Below, piece by piece: positions 41,480-50,451 of a stretch of 64,000 nucleotides of DNA. The stretch is from a virus: positions 124,001-188,000 of the IMG/VR virus record IMGVR_UViG_3300025012_000002. One strand, 5' to 3'. Within the stretch, counting starts at the first letter, position 1, and each line of letters begins with the position of its first letter. The translations under genes were made by a program, and so were the position numbers. The notes under the pieces were generated by a model. It was not told the origin of the DNA and made no database searches. It was given only the letters and a program-made list of their open reading frames with translations.

Positions 41480-41955
41480 TTTTTTTTTAGATTATCGAAC
41501 TTAGTTTCTTGTTCTTTTAAAAGTTCCATATATTTTTCATAAATAATATGAAGTAATTCTGGGGAAAATTTATGTCTAAGATAATATCTTTGTTGTTCTA
41601 TTTCAGAAGGATTTTCTTTTGTATTTCTAAAATCTTTCCATGGTTCTATCTCAGAATCAGGGAACCGTAAAAGTTGCCCATTAATCCTAACAATAGCTCT
41701 AACTAATACTTCTACTCTAAGAAGTATTTCTTTAGTATGTACACTGGCCTCGTTGTCCAGTGCCCTAGATACTTCTATGTTCTCCGCTACAGTAAGAACC
41801 CTAAGTGTAACTTTAAACCCATCAAATATTTCAAATGTCTTATTTTCTATATTACCAAAAGTAAAAAGATGATTTAAGAAATTATCATAGAAAGCAGAAT
41901 TAAAATCATCCTCGTGTGGAACCCCTAAAAAATTTTGCTCTTTTGAGCGCCCCAT
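41476..41955 (-). CDS. tail assembly chaperone (G part)
   Basis: 159 residues, helical, including NKTFEIFDGFKVTLRVLTVA and ending DNLKKK at the slippery run. Position between tube and tape measure, and the frameshift, identify it as the tail chaperone that coats the tape measure during tail assembly. Confidence 0.78.
   Translation of the reverse strand: MGRSKEQNFLGVPHEDDFNSAFYDNFLNHLFTFGNIENKTFEIFDGFKVTLRVLTVAENIEVSRALDNEASVHTKEILLRVEVLVRAIVRINGQLLRFPDSEIEPWKDFRNTKENPSEIEQQRYYLRHKFSPELLHIIYEKYMELLKEQETKFDNLKKK
41479..41490 (-). promoter_or_regulatory. -1 programmed frameshift site
   Basis: The minus strand reads CTA AAA AAA AAA TAG at the end of the chaperone frame. A run of ten A bases directly before the stop lets the ribosome slip back one base and continue as ATA GAA GAT into the extension frame. 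Confidence 0.78.
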
Positions 41956-41970
41956 ATTGTTCTACACCCC

Positions 41971-42423
41971 TTAGCTTACTTTTCTGACCCTAGTTACCCA
42001 AAAAGCTGCTGTAGCCGTTATTACATTACCACCAACAGTGATTCCGGCCCTTGAGTACGTATTAATCTTACATCCCTGCCAGTCAAGCACAGAATCTACA
42101 CCATTAGGATCAGTCCTAACTTCTCTTATATCTATGGGGTCTTTAAGATCTTCAATGGAAGCAAAATTACTATACCCCATAAATTCTAAAACCTCTTTTC
42201 TATACAATTCTAAAGCAGTAACTGATATAGTGTGGTCTGTTACCCCCTCTACTATCTCAAGGCACTCCCCTGCTATAGAACCTTGGGCCAGCGCCCTTAC
42301 TCTTGTCAAGGCCCTTGATGAGCTCGGGGTAAAACTTTGAAAGTTACCTACTTCATTACCATTAAAAAGTACACTATAGCTAAATGCACTCACAGTCTGC
42401 GTACGGGGTATTAATAACGCCAT
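41971..42423 (-). CDS. tail tube protein
   Basis: 150 residues, strand-rich (FSYSVLFNGNEVGNFQSFTP, CKINTYSRAGITVGGNVITA), the expected size for a T4 gp19/P2 FII-type tube protein, located right after the sheath and before the chaperone. RBS AAGGAGAG. Confidence 0.78.
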   Translation of the reverse strand: MALLIPRTQTVSAFSYSVLFNGNEVGNFQSFTPSSSRALTRVRALAQGSIAGECLEIVEGVTDHTISVTALELYRKEVLEFMGYSNFASIEDLKDPIDIREVRTDPNGVDSVLDWQGCKINTYSRAGITVGGNVITATAAFWVTRVRKVS

Positions 42424-42449
42424 TTTTACTCTCCTTTATAAAAGGTTAA

Positions 42450-44075
42450 TTATACATAGAATGAAAAATCAAGTGAAACCCACCACAAAGAATACTGTGG
42501 GGAAACTTGTGCACTAACTTCTATAAGCCTAGGCTCAGCTAAACTCTGTCTCACCTTAATATCCTTATACGCTGTAATTACTTGGGAATTTATCATACCT
42601 TCAAATAATGAAGATAATTTAGCTCCCATAGCACCCACAAGTCTACTAGTTATAGCCTGTCCTATAAATGTTCTACCTAAATCCTCTCTTGTTACTTTCT
42701 TTATATGATCGGCTATACTCACTACAGCAACATCTTCTGTGTCTGCAGTAGAGGTGTCTGTAGTCTTACTTGCTATTATTCTAACCACTCCAGCATCAGC
42801 CACTAAGAAAGAAATACCTTTCCCAGTTAAACTTCTCTGTTGAATTGGATTATAAAATGTTGACGCCACAGAAACCCCAGTTAAAGACTCATTCAGCATC
42901 GACCTAAAATCACTTCTACTGCAGTATTTACCAGCCCAAGCCGCCGCTCCTATAGAACCATTTAGTGTCTTACTAGAAACCTCATTGAAACGAAGGTCCC
43001 CTGGTGCGATAACTACCATTCTCTGGGAAAAATAAGCTGGACCAAACCCTTTAAAATCTGCTTCTGTAGTAGTAGATAAGAAACCAGCGATACAGGTCCT
43101 CTCACCTTTATTTTCTGGAGTGGACATTAATTTGCAATGATTCCAAACAAGATTAATAGCATTTGTCTGTGCGCTGGAATTTAGCGTAAATGTAGTGGTA
43201 TTATCTGGTAACATTGGGACTATGAAATACGGCTGCTCCGCTATACTCTTTAGAGATTCTAGATGTGTGGCTAATGCAGTACCATACTCGCTAGCCGATG
43301 GTGCCAATTTATCAGAAAAACTAGCATTGCTCAACTGACCTACTATAGCACTCTGCGCCCCGTTTCTTAGAGCTAGTAGTGTTCCTGTTGTAAGCATGTT
43401 AACCATTGGACTGCTATTTTGTATTAAAAATATATCACCGACAGAAATAGCACTAGGGAAAGCCGTGGAAAATGTAAAGGTGCCGGTACTATAATTAGAT
43501 ACAGTTCTACTAATACCGGCGTTACTCCCAGAAACAAATTGTATACTCCAGTTAGTGTATGGAGTATTAATAGTCTCTTGGTTATTCCAGGCTAAAGTAT
43601 TACCACCAGTAGACCCTACCGTGGCTGTAGCAAACTGCTTCGTCGCTGAAAAGACTATATCGCCGTGGGCAGACTTAACATCAGATTCAGCTGAATACTC
43701 GGTGAGAATAAAATTAGAGATACTCTTATAATATGTTATATAGTACTCTGCCCCTGTCGATGGTGCGCCACTTACCCAGGTGATCTGATTTCCAGAAGCA
43801 GTAAAAGTTGTAGTTTTTGCATAATCAGAACTATTTGGTGTGTCACCTATTCTTACTACATTGGCTAGGTACTCATTAGCAGTAAGAGTACCTGCGTAGA
43901 TAGTTTGTGATAAGGTATCACTCCCGCTAGATCCTTTAAGTACTTTCTCATTTTCTACTAAAACTTTAACATCTCCAGCACCCAAAATTATGGGAGTCCG
44001 TATGCTAGCGATTCCCGAAACCAGGGCTTGGTTGGTTGTTACAGACGCAATAACTCCCGGAAGTCTATCAGACAT
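42450..44075 (-). CDS. contractile tail sheath protein
   Basis: 541 residues. The N-terminus (RLPGVIASVTTNQALVSGIA, PIILGAGD) and the C-terminal GRTFIGQAITSRLVGAMGAK and QYSLWWVSLDFSFYV follow sheath architecture, with the C-terminal domain that conserves the contractile lattice. An inserted module (SNAGISRTVSNYSTGTFTFS, ISVGDIFLI) near 190-230 is shared with other virion proteins of this phage. RBS AGGAGG. Confidence 0.87.
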   Translation of the reverse strand: MSDRLPGVIASVTTNQALVSGIASIRTPIILGAGDVKVLVENEKVLKGSSGSDTLSQTIYAGTLTANEYLANVVRIGDTPNSSDYAKTTTFTASGNQITWVSGAPSTGAEYYITYYKSISNFILTEYSAESDVKSAHGDIVFSATKQFATATVGSTGGNTLAWNNQETINTPYTNWSIQFVSGSNAGISRTVSNYSTGTFTFSTAFPSAISVGDIFLIQNSSPMVNMLTTGTLLALRNGAQSAIVGQLSNASFSDKLAPSASEYGTALATHLESLKSIAEQPYFIVPMLPDNTTTFTLNSSAQTNAINLVWNHCKLMSTPENKGERTCIAGFLSTTTEADFKGFGPAYFSQRMVVIAPGDLRFNEVSSKTLNGSIGAAAWAGKYCSRSDFRSMLNESLTGVSVASTFYNPIQQRSLTGKGISFLVADAGVVRIIASKTTDTSTADTEDVAVVSIADHIKKVTREDLGRTFIGQAITSRLVGAMGAKLSSLFEGMINSQVITAYKDIKVRQSLAEPRLIEVSAQVSPQYSLWWVSLDFSFYV

Positions 44076-44108
44076 TTATTCCTCCTATTATCCTATAAGC
44101 ATAATTTA

Positions 44109-44969
44109 TTAACTTCCGCCACGAAGTTCAAATGTAGCATTATTTGGTATCACAATACCTACATTATCTACTACAAATGTTCCCGTAGCAGCCGTATATC
44201 CTAGTACATTAACTACTATACTATTAACCGTATCAGATGTAAATCTTAATGTAAAATCGGTGTAATACCCATCTGCATTTGTAAATATATCCGGGGCTAC
44301 AGCCACAGCAGTAAAAGTATTATACGCCGGGGAATTGTCTCCAACTACTACTTTTCCATGTACTACTGGGGTGTATGCTATTACATCTTCTAATGTAATA
44401 CCAATGTTACCTAATGTATCTACTATATCCTGACCTTCTTCATAATCACTTTCAAACGTCAGAGACAAATTAATAACAAATTGTTTTACATTTGTCTGTG
44501 GATCATCCTCAGATGATTCTCCTGTATAGGACGGGGCCCCTAAAATCCGCATACCATATGTCTTAAGCAAAAAACGTTTTGTTTCTACACTAGTTAGATA
44601 AGAGCACACTATGTCCGCTAGATTATTCCTCTCATCCTCACTTTGTGCACGAATTTGAAAATTTAATGTGACAGTCGCAAACCCTCCATATATAGCCGAT
44701 ACAATACCTAATTCATCTGTGTAGTAGTCTTTAAACTTATTTAAAGAACAATCTTTAGTAGCAACATTACTAACTCCTATTAAAAGAACAGGGAAGTATT
44801 TAAAATCATATGTATCTACTACTTGGCATTTAGGTGATTTACTAAATACTATTTTATTATAACCATCATTTAACTGAACTTTATTTTCACTATATAAAAC
44901 AAAGATCTTCTGAAAAAAATCTACAAGGTGTCTTTTCTGCCGCTCTGCTATACGAAAATTAAATGCCAT
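44109..44969 (-). CDS. tail terminator-like protein with extra C-terminal domain
   Basis: 286 residues. The first ~185 form an alpha/beta domain (KRHLVDFFQKIFVLY, TVTLNFQIRAQSEDERNNLA, TKRFLLKTYGMRIL) similar to proteins that cap the tail tube just before the sheath gene. The last ~90 are strand-rich and contain the shared virion module (DNSPAYNTFTAVAVAPDIF). Inferred from layout. Confidence 0.55.
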   Translation of the reverse strand: MAFNFRIAERQKRHLVDFFQKIFVLYSENKVQLNDGYNKIVFSKSPKCQVVDTYDFKYFPVLLIGVSNVATKDCSLNKFKDYYTDELGIVSAIYGGFATVTLNFQIRAQSEDERNNLADIVCSYLTSVETKRFLLKTYGMRILGAPSYTGESSEDDPQTNVKQFVINLSLTFESDYEEGQDIVDTLGNIGITLEDVIAYTPVVHGKVVVGDNSPAYNTFTAVAVAPDIFTNADGYYTDFTLRFTSDTVNSIVVNVLGYTAATGTFVVDNVGIVIPNNATFELRGGS

Positions 44970-45156
44970 AATCTATTTCTATTCTACCATTCCTTACTAT
45001 ATGTTTTGGTTTGATAGCCTGTTCCAGCATAATAATTTTGTACTGTAGTTGTGCAACTTCCTGCTCTAAAGTAAAACACCTATCACAAATAGAGTATTTT
45101 TTTATCCATGCTATAACTTTATACATATAAAATTTTATATACATAAATAAAACCAT
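44959..45156 (-). CDS. small protein with hydrophobic N-terminus, 65 aa
   Basis: N-terminal MVLFMYIKFYMYKVIAWIKK could be a membrane anchor; residues ~28-50 (LEQEVAQLQYKIIMLEQAIK) form a heptad coiled coil. No strong RBS. It overlaps the next gene by 11 nt. Confidence 0.5.
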   Translation of the reverse strand: MVLFMYIKFYMYKVIAWIKKYSICDRCFTLEQEVAQLQYKIIMLEQAIKPKHIVRNGRIEIDYGI

Positions 45157-45168
45157 AATTTTTAGACC

Positions 45169-46029
45169 CTATAGTAACTGAAATTGTCTTATACTATCTG
45201 TTGGGCTAACTAGTGCCGTGGTAAAACTTTGTGTTGCCAAAATACTTTGGTGATTAAAATATAAATAGTTAGGATTATATGTTTTTATTTCATACCATTC
45301 TTGTGTGTCAGTTCTGTAAATAATATCAAATTCACTTAACTTTGGGTATCCTATTCTATCCCCCATAGTCCAACAGGTTGCTTCTTGTTGTTGATATTTA
45401 CCACCACCGATATAAACAGTCTCAAACGGATTAACTGGAAATGTTATTAATATAGTATTAGGATAACTTCTTCCTCTAAACTTGCTACTAGCATTTATAT
45501 ACTGCGTGAATCCATCTACAAATTCTGTTCTAAATGTATTTGGATAGTCACCGGGGTGTAAATTTTCCACTACATTTATATTCTTTGCTATAGTAGTGTA
45601 GAGGAAAGTTACTATTTTTCCAGCTAAATCAAACCCATCCTTAAGATATATTGCGACATTATCTACTATGTCTACTATATTAACTTGGGCTACTACATAA
45701 AATTCATTGTTAGTCTGTATAGTGGTGGAGTCATATGTTTTAGTTAACTCTATCCCATCCACCCATACTCTTAGTGATCTCACATCAGGGAAGATATCCT
45801 CATCATTCCCTGTCTGCCATATTATCTTTTTAGGAGCGGGGGAAGAAGCATCCCATGTAGATATAGTAATAGGCTCCACTTCATTACCTACTTCCTCCCC
45901 TCTTGTTTTCTTAAATAGAACTTTACAAGGGAATCCACTTACTTCTAAGAGCTGCTTATGCTGGCTAAGGGCATGTGACCAGTTTGTCCAGCTATCAATA
46001 CTTTTGTAAGGTGCGACCCAGAAGCTCAC
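45169..46029 (-). CDS. neck/tail virion protein of unknown family, 286 aa
   Basis: GTG start at 46029 after AAGGACG. Strand-rich with RSYPNTILITFPVNPFETVY and a final IRQFQLL. Position between the sheath region and a charged virion-region gene suggests a head-tail connector or neck role; not recognised. Confidence 0.6.
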   Translation of the reverse strand: MSFWVAPYKSIDSWTNWSHALSQHKQLLEVSGFPCKVLFKKTRGEEVGNEVEPITISTWDASSPAPKKIIWQTGNDEDIFPDVRSLRVWVDGIELTKTYDSTTIQTNNEFYVVAQVNIVDIVDNVAIYLKDGFDLAGKIVTFLYTTIAKNINVVENLHPGDYPNTFRTEFVDGFTQYINASSKFRGRSYPNTILITFPVNPFETVYIGGGKYQQQEATCWTMGDRIGYPKLSEFDIIYRTDTQEWYEIKTYNPNYLYFNHQSILATQSFTTALVSPTDSIRQFQLL

Positions 46030-46046
46030 ATTATACGTCCTTTATA

Positions 46047-46673
46047 TTACTTAAGTCCTTCTTCGAGTATCTCTTCTGCTTCCTCTTCTATCTCTTCTTC
46101 AAGAGAATCCTCTTCTCCTTGGGAAATAGATATCTCAATAGCATTACCAGCTTCAGGACCTTCTGGACCGTGCAAGCAGATTGTAAATCCACCCTTTTCT
46201 TCTTTTACGCTATATCCAGTGACAGCCTTAAGAAATTCCTGCTCTTCTGGAGTGAACTCCTTAGATACTTCTGTATCCTTGGCAAACTTATAATTATTGG
46301 CCTCCATCCACATAAGAAATCCATCAATAGGATCTGTAGGTAGCGCAGCAACTTCTTCCGCAGAAGCTGTTTTCATTACTTCATCTGTATCCTTTAGGAA
46401 TGCTTCTTTGAATGCAGCAAGTGGACCTTTCTTCTTGGGGCCGTGCTCCTTAGTAGGCTTCTCTAAAAACTTAGCAGGAACCTTATCCCAGGCAGTCTTT
46501 GCGGCTGCGGCTTTAGCCTCTTTATCAGATCTACCATCCTTGATATAACCATTATATGTACCAACATAAGTCTTGAGCCACTTCTCCTGCTCAGGCTTAG
46601 GAAGTTGGTCTATCTTCTTCATTACTGCCTTATCCTTTTTTACATCACTGATACTTAATTTTGCATCGGCCAT
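46047..46673 (-). CDS. charged protein with ChaB-like motif
   Basis: 208 residues. Near 45-70 the segment GYIKDGRSDKEAKAAAAKTA followed by WDKVP resembles ChaB-type domains found in phage structural regions. The C-terminus is strongly acidic (EEEIEEEAEEILEEGLK). Its codon use is richer in G+C than its neighbours, as for a highly expressed virion-region gene. Possibly a capsid-associated or scaffolding protein; unproven. RBS AGGAG. Confidence 0.6.
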   Translation of the reverse strand: MADAKLSISDVKKDKAVMKKIDQLPKPEQEKWLKTYVGTYNGYIKDGRSDKEAKAAAAKTAWDKVPAKFLEKPTKEHGPKKKGPLAAFKEAFLKDTDEVMKTASAEEVAALPTDPIDGFLMWMEANNYKFAKDTEVSKEFTPEEQEFLKAVTGYSVKEEKGGFTICLHGPEGPEAGNAIEISISQGEEDSLEEEIEEEAEEILEEGLK

Positions 46674-46697
46674 TTTATACTCCTATAAATTTATTTG

Positions 46698-46916
46698 TTA
46701 ATCATATTTAAGACCAGGACAATCATTTACACAAATTTTTAAAAATGCTCCCATGAGCTCATTATCGTATTCATAATTATCTAATCTATTTTTACATTTT
46801 TCCTTCAGAGCTTTACAACTCTCCTCTGATATTTTGGCTCTAAAAGTGGGACATTTACCTAAACAATTAGTTTTAAGCCATTTGTCTATAAGATTTTTTT
46901 CTGTAAAATTATCCAT
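46698..46916 (-). CDS. small cysteine-rich protein, 72 aa
   Basis: Six cysteines (CLGKC, SCKALKEKC, CVNDC) in a helical small protein. Possibly related to the small four-cysteine family but lacking its C-terminal LxLEDxxxxT helix. An AT-block promoter lies just upstream. Confidence 0.6.
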   Translation of the reverse strand: MDNFTEKNLIDKWLKTNCLGKCPTFRAKISEESCKALKEKCKNRLDNYEYDNELMGAFLKICVNDCPGLKYD

Positions 46917-46935
46917 TATATTTTTAGACTCTTAT

Positions 46936-46985
46936 ATTATAACACATTATTTTTTAAAAAATTTTCAAAAAATGAAAAAAATTTA
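46936..46985 (-). promoter_or_regulatory. leftward AT-block / extended -10 promoter
   Basis: Minus strand TTTTTTGAAAATTTTTTAAA, then ATAATGTGT and TATAAT (46936-46941), TGn-extended. It is 20 bp before the start codon at 46916. The AT block is almost identical to that at 2386-2437. Confidence 0.55.
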
Positions 46986-46996
46986 TAATTTATTTT

Positions 46997-47113
46997 TTAT
47001 ATTTGTTCCTTAATCCGCCAATAAGTTTTAGTAATACCCATGCCCCCCATATATGTGCCAACAATACTAACCCCAATAAAACCAGATCTGCCTGTAACTA
47101 ATACTTTGGTCAG
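46997..47113 (-). pseudogene. remnant of a nucleotide-sugar epimerase/dehydratase
   Basis: From a CTG overlapping the stop of the radical SAM gene the frame reads LTKVLVTGRSGFIGVSIVGT, then YMGGMGITKTYWRIKEQI and stop (38 codons). KVLVTGxSGFIG is the NAD-binding Rossmann start of SDR epimerases/dehydratases. Only this N-terminal fragment is left, in the sugar-gene cluster. Confidence 0.55.
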
Positions 47114-48327
47114 TACAACATTCCTTTAAAATCAATTAAAAATTTATTATAATATTTTGTTATTTTTTCTCTAGTTAAAGAGGATGTAGATACTTTGGAT
47201 AGTATTTCATTTCTTTTTCCGCCATAATAACATTTATCAAAACTTTCTTTTTCAAATTGTATGTCGTATCTTTGTGGGTTATCATAAATATCACATCCTG
47301 GCAGCGGATAGAACACGTATAAACCTAACTTGTCGGGTCTATTTTGTCTTATCCAGTCATATGTTTCCTGCACACTTTCTTCACCTTCTCCAGGATTCCC
47401 AAGCATCATAAACGCTTTAAACTTTAAGCCCTGCTCATGACAAATTTTAATAGCTTCGCTATTGTCAATAACTTTAGTTTTCTTCTGAAGATTATCTAAT
47501 ATTCTTTGACTCCCACTCTCCACACCTACACAGACTTCAACAAATCCTGCTGATTTCAATAATTGAACTACTTCAGGAGTCAATCTGTCTGCTCTTGTAG
47601 AGCATCTAAAGGATTTTTTAATACCAGCGTCAATAATTCCATTACATAATTCTTCTAACCATGATTTCTTTAATGTAAATGTATCGTCATAAAAAATTAT
47701 ATTATCATTTGGTATTGTTAATAATTCTTCAATAACTGATTTAGGATTTCTAAATCGTGTTTTGGCCTCACCGTCTATCTTTGCACAAAAAGTACACTGG
47801 AACGGGCAACCTCTACCTGCCATAACAGGGCTTGGCCCTCTATACCCTTTAAAATATGATCTATCTGGAAAAGGTATGTCATCAATATTAACTATTTGAT
47901 TACTTCTGTGGATACCTGTGGAGCCTTTTAAAATTGAATCTATTACTAATTCCCCTTCACCAGCTACTACAGATTCATACCCTAATTCTAAAACATCCTG
48001 TGGGAAAATTGTAGCATGAGCACCGCCAGCAATTAATCGCTTATTACTTATTTTAGGAATAAGCGATAGATATTTATATTGGGGAGTAACTGCTGATACC
48101 CCTATATATGGAGATTTTATTTTCTGAACCATTTCAGTAATTAACTGAGTTAGTCTATCATCGTCAATACATTCTTTAGTTAAAGGAGCCAAATCCAAGA
48201 AATCAACACTGTATCCTAAATTTTTAGTATACGTAGCTATATTTAGTATTCCTAAAGGATATACCCAAGTATTATCCTCAAGAAAGGGTGACGGAAGATT
48301 GATAAAAGTTACATCAGGAATAGACAT
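47110..48327 (-). CDS. B12-binding-domain radical SAM enzyme
   Basis: 405 residues. The N-terminal ~140 residues form a cobalamin-binding-like Rossmann domain (WVYPLGILNIATYTKNLGYS, GGAHATIFPQ). The radical SAM core has GRGCPFQCTFC with cluster ligands C174, C178 and C181, then CVGVESGSQRIL. It is the BchE-like class that methylates or rearranges carbon skeletons. Substrate unknown. Part of the glycan cluster with a second enzyme of the same class at 49156. Confidence 0.85.
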   Translation of the reverse strand: MSIPDVTFINLPSPFLEDNTWVYPLGILNIATYTKNLGYSVDFLDLAPLTKECIDDDRLTQLITEMVQKIKSPYIGVSAVTPQYKYLSLIPKISNKRLIAGGAHATIFPQDVLELGYESVVAGEGELVIDSILKGSTGIHRSNQIVNIDDIPFPDRSYFKGYRGPSPVMAGRGCPFQCTFCAKIDGEAKTRFRNPKSVIEELLTIPNDNIIFYDDTFTLKKSWLEELCNGIIDAGIKKSFRCSTRADRLTPEVVQLLKSAGFVEVCVGVESGSQRILDNLQKKTKVIDNSEAIKICHEQGLKFKAFMMLGNPGEGEESVQETYDWIRQNRPDKLGLYVFYPLPGCDIYDNPQRYDIQFEKESFDKCYYGGKRNEILSKVSTSSLTREKITKYYNKFLIDFKGMLY

Positions 48328-48339
48328 TATACAGAACCT

Positions 48340-49155
48340 TTAAAAATAGGCTTTAAACAATCCTTTTTCACGACAATTTATACAAAATTCATTATTGTCT
48401 CTATCCTCTATAAGCTGCTCCATTGTGACGTCATCATAAACGGTATAATTTAATTTAACATTTCTTGAGGCACAACAGACTAAATAATTCCCATCAACAT
48501 CTATAGGAAATTGAGTGGATAATGCACAAGATAGTTGATCAGTATTAAATTGAGGAGTTCTTAAAAGTTCATTAGTAAACCCAACCATATTCCTTTCAAC
48601 CTCACATGACAGATTGATAGGTTCAAATAGTATTTTATTTTCATTGCAGAACTTAAGTACTTCTTCATATTGATGCCCATTTAAAGGGTGTTTTTCAAAA
48701 CGAAGTATTATAATACAATTTGAATTCGTATCTTTCTTAAGTTGAAGTAGTTTAGCAAGATTAGAAAAAACCAAATCAAAATTACCACCTTTATTATATA
48801 TCGCATAGACTTCTTTAGTGATACCAGATACTGATACGTATACCCTTGTATAATTTAGTAATGCTTTTAAATATGCATCAGATAAAGGTAGCGATAGATT
48901 AGTACTGATAAAGGATTGTACTTGTTTTTTAATAATTTCAGACACCTCTACAAATTGCTTATGTAGTGTAGGCTCCCCCCAATTATACCAACACCCTAAA
49001 ACATGACCATGTTTTTCTATTATTTTAGTAATAGTCCCAACAGACATATTTTTCATAGAGCCTTTTCTGGTACTATTCCAGCAAAGTGCACAGGACATGT
49101 TACATCCATCCACTAATTCAGGAACTACCATGTATATGGGTGACCACAATTCCAT
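48340..49155 (-). CDS. radical SAM enzyme with SPASM-like C-terminus
   Basis: 271 residues. CNMSCALC (C18, C22, C25) binds the 4Fe-4S cluster close to the N-terminus; GCWYNWGEPTLH matches the GGEP region. C-terminal cysteines (NYLVCCASRN, EFCINCREKG) resemble a reduced SPASM domain for an auxiliary cluster. These enzymes modify sugars or peptides. Directly abuts the next gene. Confidence 0.82.
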   Translation of the reverse strand: MELWSPIYMVVPELVDGCNMSCALCWNSTRKGSMKNMSVGTITKIIEKHGHVLGCWYNWGEPTLHKQFVEVSEIIKKQVQSFISTNLSLPLSDAYLKALLNYTRVYVSVSGITKEVYAIYNKGGNFDLVFSNLAKLLQLKKDTNSNCIIILRFEKHPLNGHQYEEVLKFCNENKILFEPINLSCEVERNMVGFTNELLRTPQFNTDQLSCALSTQFPIDVDGNYLVCCASRNVKLNYTVYDDVTMEQLIEDRDNNEFCINCREKGLFKAYF

Positions 49156-50442
49156 TTAATTTTCCTTGTTTTTTTCTTTTATTTTATTTTCATAATTAAG
49201 TAGACTACCACGTAAGGGCTTATTTTTAGCTAACCAACCACGAAATTCTATTTCTAACTCCCTAAATTTATCACGAGTTAACCATTCTGTATCTACAGTT
49301 AAACCACCATAACCTTCTTTATCAACTTGATAAAACTGTTCAAAATCTTTATCAATATATGTTATACCAAATTTATCAGGAAAATTCCAACATGCTGTTC
49401 CGGGATATGGAATAAAGCTACTAATAAAATACTGATCTGGGTCTGCCCACTCTATGAATCGTTTAGTTTCTTCTAATGTTTCTTTAGTCTCGCCTGGAAA
49501 ACCTATAACAAAAAATGAACGAGAATCGATACCATACTTCTTAGCCCATTGAATCACGTTATAATTATCTTGAACTGTAGACCTTTTATTCATTCTGTCT
49601 AACATATATTGACTGCCCGTTTCTACACCCCAGGCGACTTGGGCGCAACCAGAATCCGCCAACATTGCATAAGTGTCTTCTGCATCTATGCCAGCCCTAC
49701 CATGACACCTAAATTTTATATCTAATGGTTTAAGTAATTGCATTAATTTTTTAAATCTTTCTTTTTTTAACGTAAAAATGTCATCCTGAAACCCAATAGC
49801 TGTTATTCCAAATTTATCCTTAATAGCTTTTATTTGATTAACCACAATCTCAGGATCTGCAAATGAAATATTTTCCATAGTATGCAAATAAGATAACCCA
49901 CAAAATTGACATTGGAATGGGCATCCTCTAGTTGTAAGCATCGGTAAACTCTTCCTACCAGCTATTGTTCTATGATAAGAATTAATAGCTACTAACTCGT
50001 ACTTAGGTAAAGGAAAACAATCAAATGCTGTGTGATTACTTACTACAAAAGAATCAACTCCATTGATAATATCCACCATAGCTAATTCACCCTTACCCAC
50101 AACAACGTGATTAGCCACACCTCTAAACATTTCTGGAACTGCTGATGCGTGCGCTCCACCAACTACAATAATAGAATTTGGATTTATTTCCTTACATTTT
50201 TTTATAATAGTTTCAACAATTTTATGAGACGGAGCATAAACAGTTATACCGTAAATATCAGCATACTTTATTGTCCACTCCACCTCTTGTTTACCTGCTA
50301 AATCATTTATAGTTACAGACACTTCATTATCGTTAAACTTAGATTGAATGTGTGTAGCAATGTAAATAAGACCCAAACAAGGGTCTAACATATCATCAGT
50401 AGAATTATAGTGGGGTGGATGTATTAGTTGAACTATCTTCAA
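49156..50442 (-). CDS. B12-binding-domain radical SAM enzyme (second)
   Basis: 428 residues, TTG start at 50442. Cobalamin-like N-terminal domain (PCLGLIYIATHIQ, IIVVGGAHAS), radical SAM TTRGCPFQCQFC (C174, C178, C181) and AWGVETGSQYMLD. Paralogous in layout to the 47110 gene, with identical cysteine positions. Substrate unknown. Confidence 0.85.
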   Translation of the reverse strand: MKIVQLIHPPHYNSTDDMLDPCLGLIYIATHIQSKFNDNEVSVTINDLAGKQEVEWTIKYADIYGITVYAPSHKIVETIIKKCKEINPNSIIVVGGAHASAVPEMFRGVANHVVVGKGELAMVDIINGVDSFVVSNHTAFDCFPLPKYELVAINSYHRTIAGRKSLPMLTTRGCPFQCQFCGLSYLHTMENISFADPEIVVNQIKAIKDKFGITAIGFQDDIFTLKKERFKKLMQLLKPLDIKFRCHGRAGIDAEDTYAMLADSGCAQVAWGVETGSQYMLDRMNKRSTVQDNYNVIQWAKKYGIDSRSFFVIGFPGETKETLEETKRFIEWADPDQYFISSFIPYPGTACWNFPDKFGITYIDKDFEQFYQVDKEGYGGLTVDTEWLTRDKFRELEIEFRGWLAKNKPLRGSLLNYENKIKEKNKEN

Positions 50443-50451
50443 GGTATACTC

